Part shown: one piece after another, positions 59,683-64,000 of the stretch | How the letters are laid out: every line of letters starts with the position of its first letter | Position numbering within the stretch: position 1 is the stretch's first letter | DNA from: Sipunculus nudus | Taxonomy: Eukaryota > Annelida > Sipuncula > Golfingiida > Sipunculidae | Assembly (NCBI GenBank): GCA_026874595.1 | Contig: CM049316.1 | Coordinates: 75,118,676 to 75,182,675 of the forward strand | DNA: 64,000 bases | Direction: 5' to 3' | Translations under genes and position numbers: made by a program | The notes under the pieces: model-generated | What the model was told of the DNA's origin: nothing | The model's database searches: none | Seen by the model: only the letters and a program-made list of their open reading frames with translations

Positions 59683-60930
59683 AATCTCAGACTACATATG
59701 ACACAATAATACTTTTGAAAATTAGAGTAAGTTGTCCATTTTCCAATGTTTATAGTGTGGGACAATGCAGGGTATCCAAAGTGGGCATCTCATGCATTGT
59801 TCCAGGTGCAAGTAAATATAGGGTACATACAGAAGGGCTAGTATTTATTTCTAGTTTCAAAAGTTATTTCCGTATGTTAATTTTGCACTTTCAGGAAGTT
59901 TTAGAAGGGGATCTCAAGTGAGTAACCCTTTGAAGGAAATGTGTAAATGCCAGGCATTTTTACGCGTAAGTGGTGTCTATGTTCTTTGTGTTCAAGGTCT
60001 AGCTGGTAACAAACTTTCATGTTATACATTTATGTCACTCTCCTTGAATAACTTCTCTTACCGTGGTTGTGATCTCAAGTGAGTAGTACCCATAGCGGGA
60101 AAAACTAGTGTTTCAATTTCAGGTATCAATATTTGCTGTAAAAAAGATATTTCATTGGCAAGACTTCTTTCTCGGCATTGTTTTATTGGCAGTATACCTA
60201 CGTAATGTACAATTTGCTTATGTGAGATCTTTTCGGTGTTTTAACTTATACATAAGGATACCCTTATTAAATTCCACTTAAAGAATAAATGTGCCGTTCT
60301 CTTTCGAATGTTTGTCAGTACAGTTGTTTAAGTAGATACCTTTCTTTTGAAAGATAATACTGAACGTTTCACAATAGCTGGAACCTCTCAGAAAGACTTT
60401 GTCATCTATTTGTTGCAAAAATTAAAAATCCCAAGTTAAAAATTGTACAAACTGTACAGTAATTATCAGTGAAATCTAGATGGATTACAATACATTAGAC
60501 ACCAAAGTAGAAACTTGTAAGAATTAAATAACAGAGGTCTTGGGTACTGGATACATTAGGCATTGAAGTAGTTAAAACGTAATTAGAGATATCTTGGATA
60601 GTGGAAGCTAAATCCTCCGCTATTAAATGATTCAGTTTATACAACATTGGTAGAATGTACTATAATCCAGTGTTTTACAGAATATAAAGATTCCTTTCAC
60701 TGTTATAAGACTCCATAAAATTAAAATATTCATTAATAACCAAATAAAATAATAAGAAGAAATCAGTCTGAATTAGATTAAATGTTCCATATAAAGAAAA
60801 AAATGTAAAATATTCAGCAATATCTACATCAGATATCGAAAAATAAATATATAGATAAGTTCGTATATACTGCATAAATATATATATTATAAAATATTAC
60901 ACTTAAGGATATCAGAGAGTTTCAAATATA
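59683..60930. other. No gene seen
   Basis: Intergenic. Contains two similar phrases, gatctcaagtgagta at 59910 and 60072, from a small local duplication. Confidence 0.4.
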
Positions 60931-60933
60931 ACA

Positions 60934-60939
60934 TTTATT
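60934..60939 (-). terminator. Poly(A) signal AATAAA of the Ig/lectin-like gene
   Basis: AATAAA on the minus strand, 127 bp past the stop codon at 61066. Confidence 0.55.
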
Positions 60940-61065
60940 CTGTGTTATGTAATAATTTTATATGGTTTCAGTTCAATATATTACATTTCTCAAAAATATG
61001 TAGTAGCACTCACACAGCTTCTAAAATATAGCCAGTCACAGGGGACTTTTCAAGTCTGCTTATTG

Positions 61066-61175
61066 TCAATATATATTCAAGTATTTAGCGAGCAAATGAG
61101 TACATATTATTATAAATATGCTAATAAGAGAATAGTCAGACAGGTGCCATTTTGATCCAGCTCCATACTCGCCCT
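61066..61175 (-). CDS. Exon: C-terminal hydrophobic segment and stop
   Basis: Acceptor attttttttcag. Reads GEYGAGSKWHLSDYSLISIF then IIICTHLLAKYLNIY and TGA at 61066-61068. The run from about SLISIFIIICTHLLA is a single hydrophobic helix with no long cytosolic tail, so it is either a type I anchor or a GPI signal. Confidence 0.6.
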
Positions 61176-61367
61176 CTGAAAAAAATGAACGTCTTGGGCA
61201 TAAAGACAGGATAACACTGATATTTTGTTTTACATCTTTACAATCCTCTATCAATGCAATGTTGCATTATTATGAATTGGGATAGATATAGACGTGTGTG
61301 TATGTGTCCAAAGAAACCGCGATGACTGATAAAATTGTAGTTATATAAAACAGATATCTTAATTTAC

Positions 61368-61490
61368 CCTCAGCACAGACAACATGATGAAAGTTATAAC
61401 AAGATGCCCTCATGAAGGTGAAAGTGCCATCGTGCCATATAATAATCTCACAGCAACTTTCCTTATCCACACATGTCCCAGCAACTTCCC
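61368..61490 (-). CDS. Exon: lectin-like domain 3, C-terminal half
   Basis: 123 bp, the same length as 62201-62323. Reads EVAGTCVDKESCCEIIIWHD then GTFTFMRASCYNFHHVVCAE. The Cys-Cys, Trp, Ser-Cys, V-V-C pattern is conserved. Acceptor ctaattag, donor gtaaat. Confidence 0.65.
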
Positions 61491-61669
61491 CTAATTAGTA
61501 CAGAACAAACCGAAATATCACAGTAAACCTTTGTTCACAATGTAAGTACTTCTGAAGCTAGAAGTTACTTCTGCAAAAACCGAGCCGCTCTATCTGATAC
61601 AAAGCTTAACAGAAAGAGATAATAGGATGTTGCAAGAAATATTGATATTAAAAGAATAAGTCTGCTTAC

Positions 61670-61852
61670 CTTTTGTTGCATGAGACACCCAGGCTGACCA
61701 GCCATTCCTCAGTACCAAAATGTCCAGACGATCTAAAGCCTTGGTCCATTCCCGGTCAAGAATCCTGTAGTTAGCTCCAAGGTCAGCGCACAGTTCCATT
61801 GCCTTTTGAAATTGTCGCTTTCTCGAGAAGAAATGTATTCCTTCGTAAATTC
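61670..61852 (-). CDS. Exon: lectin-like domain 3, N-terminal half
   Basis: Donor gtaagc. The acceptor (gtttgatgtag) was chosen because it keeps phase 1; a weaker one lies ten bases upstream. Reads IYEGIHFFSRKRQFQKAMEL, then CADLGANYRILDREWTKALD, then RLDILVLRNGWSAWVSHATK. FQKAMELCADLGANY is a good first-helix match to C-type-lectin-like domains, and WSAWVS fits the WxGxx strand. Confidence 0.65.
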
Positions 61853-62200
61853 CTACATCAAACACATCTCCCTATCTTACTTGTACTAATTTTACTAATG
61901 TAGATATTGTCCATCCATATAAGACTCGACCTATGTATACTAGTTTTTCTAGGAGAGAGTATCAGTGTATTTCACACTGTTTTCCAACAGAGCATTTTAT
62001 AGTTACATGAAAATAACAGGCTGTGTCGGTAGAATGTAATCAACGACACAAGGTAAAAAGGACTACTGACGAAATTGTTTAATTCGCTGGATGGGTCTCA
62101 AAGGATCACAGATTGACCGTGAAGTAAAATATTTTTTGTTTGATTAAAAGGACTAATATAAAATATCCTTACATGTTAAAAATAAGTATGCCATACTTGC

Positions 62201-62323
62201 CTGGATTCCCGATGCAGACAACATATGACATATCTTCGCACGATACTCTGTCGAATGTTATCTCATCCTGTTGCCATCTTGCCAGGCAACAAAGCTGGGG
62301 TGAATCATAATTAGCGTTACCAC
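62201..62323 (-). CDS. Exon: lectin-like domain 2, C-terminal half
   Basis: 123 bp, acceptor ttttccag. Reads GNANYDSPQLCCLARWQQDE then ITFDRVSCEDMSYVVCIGNP. The Cys-Cys, Trp, Ser-Cys and V-V-C pattern equals that of the exons at 63745 and 61368. The donor is GC (ccag then gcaagt), the accepted non-canonical type. Confidence 0.65.
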
Positions 62324-62658
62324 CTGGAAAATGTTTTACTGATTTTCTAAAGCATTCAATTGGACACACATAACTTATATTTATATATTGATGTTCTGTT
62401 CCGATTACCGACAAGGTTGACTTACATTTCAAATACCAGGAAGGATGAGGAAACTCAAATATTTAAACAAATACGTCATATGAAAGAAAAAATCTTTACC
62501 ACTTGGTTAACAGAAATTGGTCAAAACTTTGTTATTTAAAACCTCTTGTCCCTTGCTATCTCACCAAACAGAAACCTTATGCCAAATATACTTCTTTCCT
62601 CTATACTAGCAAGTAAGACAGTGTGAATGTTTGTTAGGATAAACGAACATGTACTCAC

Positions 62659-62835
62659 TGCATGCTGCCCACGTTGAGGGTATGTCAAACTGAGGGAAAA
62701 TTTGTTTAACTATATCTCTATGGGCCACCTTCGGTAGTCCAAAAAGACCAAACTGCGTGCATGCGGCTATAGCTTGTGATCCTTTAACCGGAAGGGGAAG
62801 CACAAGGGCCTCCTTTCCATTATAATCTAATATTT
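62659..62835 (-). CDS. Exon: lectin-like domain 2, N-terminal half
   Basis: Acceptor attctttttccag, donor gtgagt. Reads ILDYNGKEALVLPLPVKGSQ, then AIAACTQFGLFGLPKVAHRD, then IVKQIFPQFDIPSTWAAC. The A-x-x-x-C helix and the closing W-x-x-C fit a lectin-like fold with a divergent loop. Confidence 0.6.
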
Positions 62836-63251
62836 CTGGAAAAAGAATTACATATTATTTATAACTTCCTTAAGGTTTTCGATTTAATTGGAATTGCTCT
62901 AAAATGGGGATGAATAACACAGCGAATGTTACAAATGCAGTTAGCAATCCATTATTAGATTATTCATAGTATCATTTTTAGGAATGCTACTTCTTTATTT
63001 TGAAACAGGAGAGTATTTTAGGTAAATATTAATCTTATCATTACAAATTATGTTTCTTCTAATTATGCACAAACTAGTTATACAAACAAAAAATCCATAA
63101 CATAGATAATTCAATCATCAAGATAATAAAATATCGAATAATATGTGTATTTCATATGAGACATTTTGCATAGAAATGCCAACTGTTTTATGATGTGGTC
63201 GCAAAGTTATACAAAAAAACTAATAAAGAAACTAGCACACGGTATGTGTAC

Positions 63252-63578
63252 CATTCACAGGCAGAGGGCCCGGGGCTTCCAATTTGTGTTTGCCAATCCA
63301 TATATCACATGTGTATAGTCCTGCGTAGCGGAGTCCAGCTGTTCGTAACACTAGTGACGTTGAACCTATCTCAGGTTCGTGCCTATACGACAGGTGTTGG
63401 TTCATGCCATGGACCCTTGCCTCCCCTTTCTGGTTTCGAGGGTTAAAGTCGTAAATAATAGCAGGTTCCTCATTTCCAAATGTACGCAACCACCTGACAT
63501 GACTTGGCGCGTGTTTGGGGGAATACTTGCAGGTTATTTCAGCCTCTGTCTCGCGAAACTTTATCTCCATACTTATAT
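63252..63578 (-). CDS. Exon: Ig V-set-like domain
   Basis: 327 bp, one complete domain in one exon. EAEITCKY holds the first Cys, HVRWLR the core Trp, SLVLRTAGLRYAGLYTCDIW the E/F strands with the second Cys in a Y-x-C. The usual Asp of DxAxYxC is Tyr here. Acceptor gacatag, donor gtacac. Single-exon, phase-1 Ig domains are the typical shuffled form. Confidence 0.75.
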
Positions 63579-63744
63579 CTATGTCGGAAAATATCAAACT
63601 TGGATCAATCTGGATATTGGTAACTCACATTTATCGTGAATTGTCGTCTACACTTATTTTTATTAGGCTTACAAAAGAGAGAATTGAAATATATCTTGGA
63701 AAACAAATGATTCAATTCAAGGAGCCTGAATAGCGAATACTCAC

Positions 63745-63870
63745 CAAACCGCCTCAGACAAATAACATGTTGCTCTGAAAAACAACTGAAAGGAGTTACT
63801 TCCAGCTGTCTTTCTTCCTGCATGCTTACAACGGTACATCGCGGTCTATCTTTTTCTAAAATCCACTTTC
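63745..63870 (-). CDS. Exon: lectin-like domain, C-terminal half
   Basis: Acceptor tacattttcag, donor gtgagt. Reads KWILEKDRPRCTVVSMQEER then QLEVTPFSCFSEQHVICLRR. Trp plus three Cys (RC, SC, IC) matches the second half of a C-type-lectin-like domain. Its N-half must lie in an exon beyond the window. Confidence 0.65.
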
Positions 63871-64000
63871 CTGAAAATGTAAATTTTCATACGTAATTTA
63901 GGCCGAGATATGATCAGCCATATTAATTTGCTTATCATCTTTGGACCTTGTAGATAAACGGTTTGCATAACGATAAAATTTTTTATACAAAACACAAAAT

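Larger units (their letters stand above)
61066..63870 (-). other. Gene: membrane protein with Ig V-set and C-type-lectin-like domains (3' part, cut by window edge)
   Basis: Seven exons on the minus strand: 63870-63745, 63578-63252, 62835-62659, 62323-62201, 61852-61670, 61490-61368, 61175-61066. Every junction is phase 1, and joined they give about 389 codons without a stop. Order: lectin-like C-half, Ig V-set, lectin-like domain (two exons), lectin-like domain (two exons), short tail with a hydrophobic C-terminus. Introns are 166-416 bp, five with GT-AG ends and one GC-AG. Upstream exons, including any signal peptide, lie beyond 64000. Molluscan IgSF/lectin proteins (FREP, CREP) bind microbial surfaces and are secreted. 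The C-terminal hydrophobic segment here instead suggests membrane or GPI anchoring. Ligand and immune role are inference. The lectin-like domains lack the usual WND/EPN-type sugar motifs as far as I can see, so sugar binding is not supported. Confidence 0.7.

Noticed and set aside
1-64000. CRISPR arrays, operons, rRNA or other prokaryotic features
   Set aside because: Short repeats here are microsatellites or minisatellites without regular unique spacers, and gene structure is intron-containing and eukaryotic.

Overview
The window is an intron-rich, AT-rich metazoan nuclear region. It holds GT-AG introns, AATAAA signals, L1/Tx1-like and other non-LTR retrotransposons, LTR and DNA-transposon remnants, and very many (TA)n and (CT)n tracts and minisatellites. 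The gene content is a combined Ig plus C-type-lectin-like receptor, a P2X7-C-like exon, histamine-N-methyltransferase-like (HNMT-like) copies and BTB/BACK kelch-like copies. That fits a lophotrochozoan, most likely a bivalve mollusc, but the assignment is inference.

Layout. 1-2083 is a 5'-complete, frameshifted LINE ORF2 (minus strand). 2.5-3.8 kb is a satellite-like array. 4.4-8 kb holds an unrecognised terminal exon, an HNMT-like last exon with its 3' region, and a solo LTR. 8-13.9 kb has two isolated exon candidates and a 41-bp minisatellite. 13.97-16.04 kb is the best-preserved BTB-BACK kelch-like locus (minus), broken by one in-frame TAA and a displaced acidic tail. 16.3-20.1 kb is bounded by CCCAGTGG termini and looks like a non-autonomous DNA transposon. 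23.6-26.3 kb carries several exon candidates, one of them P2X7-C-like. 30.3-34.9 kb is a second HNMT-like copy with promoter, pogo/Tigger-like miniature element and two LTRs. 35-37.3 kb is three minisatellite arrays side by side. 38.6-42.9 kb holds kelch-like and HNMT-like fragments and another LTR. 44-45.6 kb has a promoter-like site and a MULE transposase fragment. 46.3-48.5 kb holds two more kelch-like relics. 49.7 kb is a lone lectin-like exon, and 51.2-51.8 kb a reverse-transcriptase relic. 55.8-58.7 kb is one satellite family in two inverted blocks. 59.3 kb is a tyrosine-recombinase relic.

The most informative part is 61.07-63.87 kb (minus): seven exons, all joined in phase 1, encoding lectin-like C-half, Ig V-set, lectin-like domain, lectin-like domain and a C-terminal hydrophobic segment, with a poly(A) signal. 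The gene runs off the right edge. It looks intact and resembles molluscan Ig/C-type-lectin recognition proteins, but membrane-anchored.

Two unrelated families, HNMT-like (always plus) and kelch-like (always minus), recur about three times in the order HNMT then kelch. This suggests tandem duplication of a convergent gene pair followed by decay and transposon insertion. Positions were read by eye; family names rest on motif recognition, not on searches.
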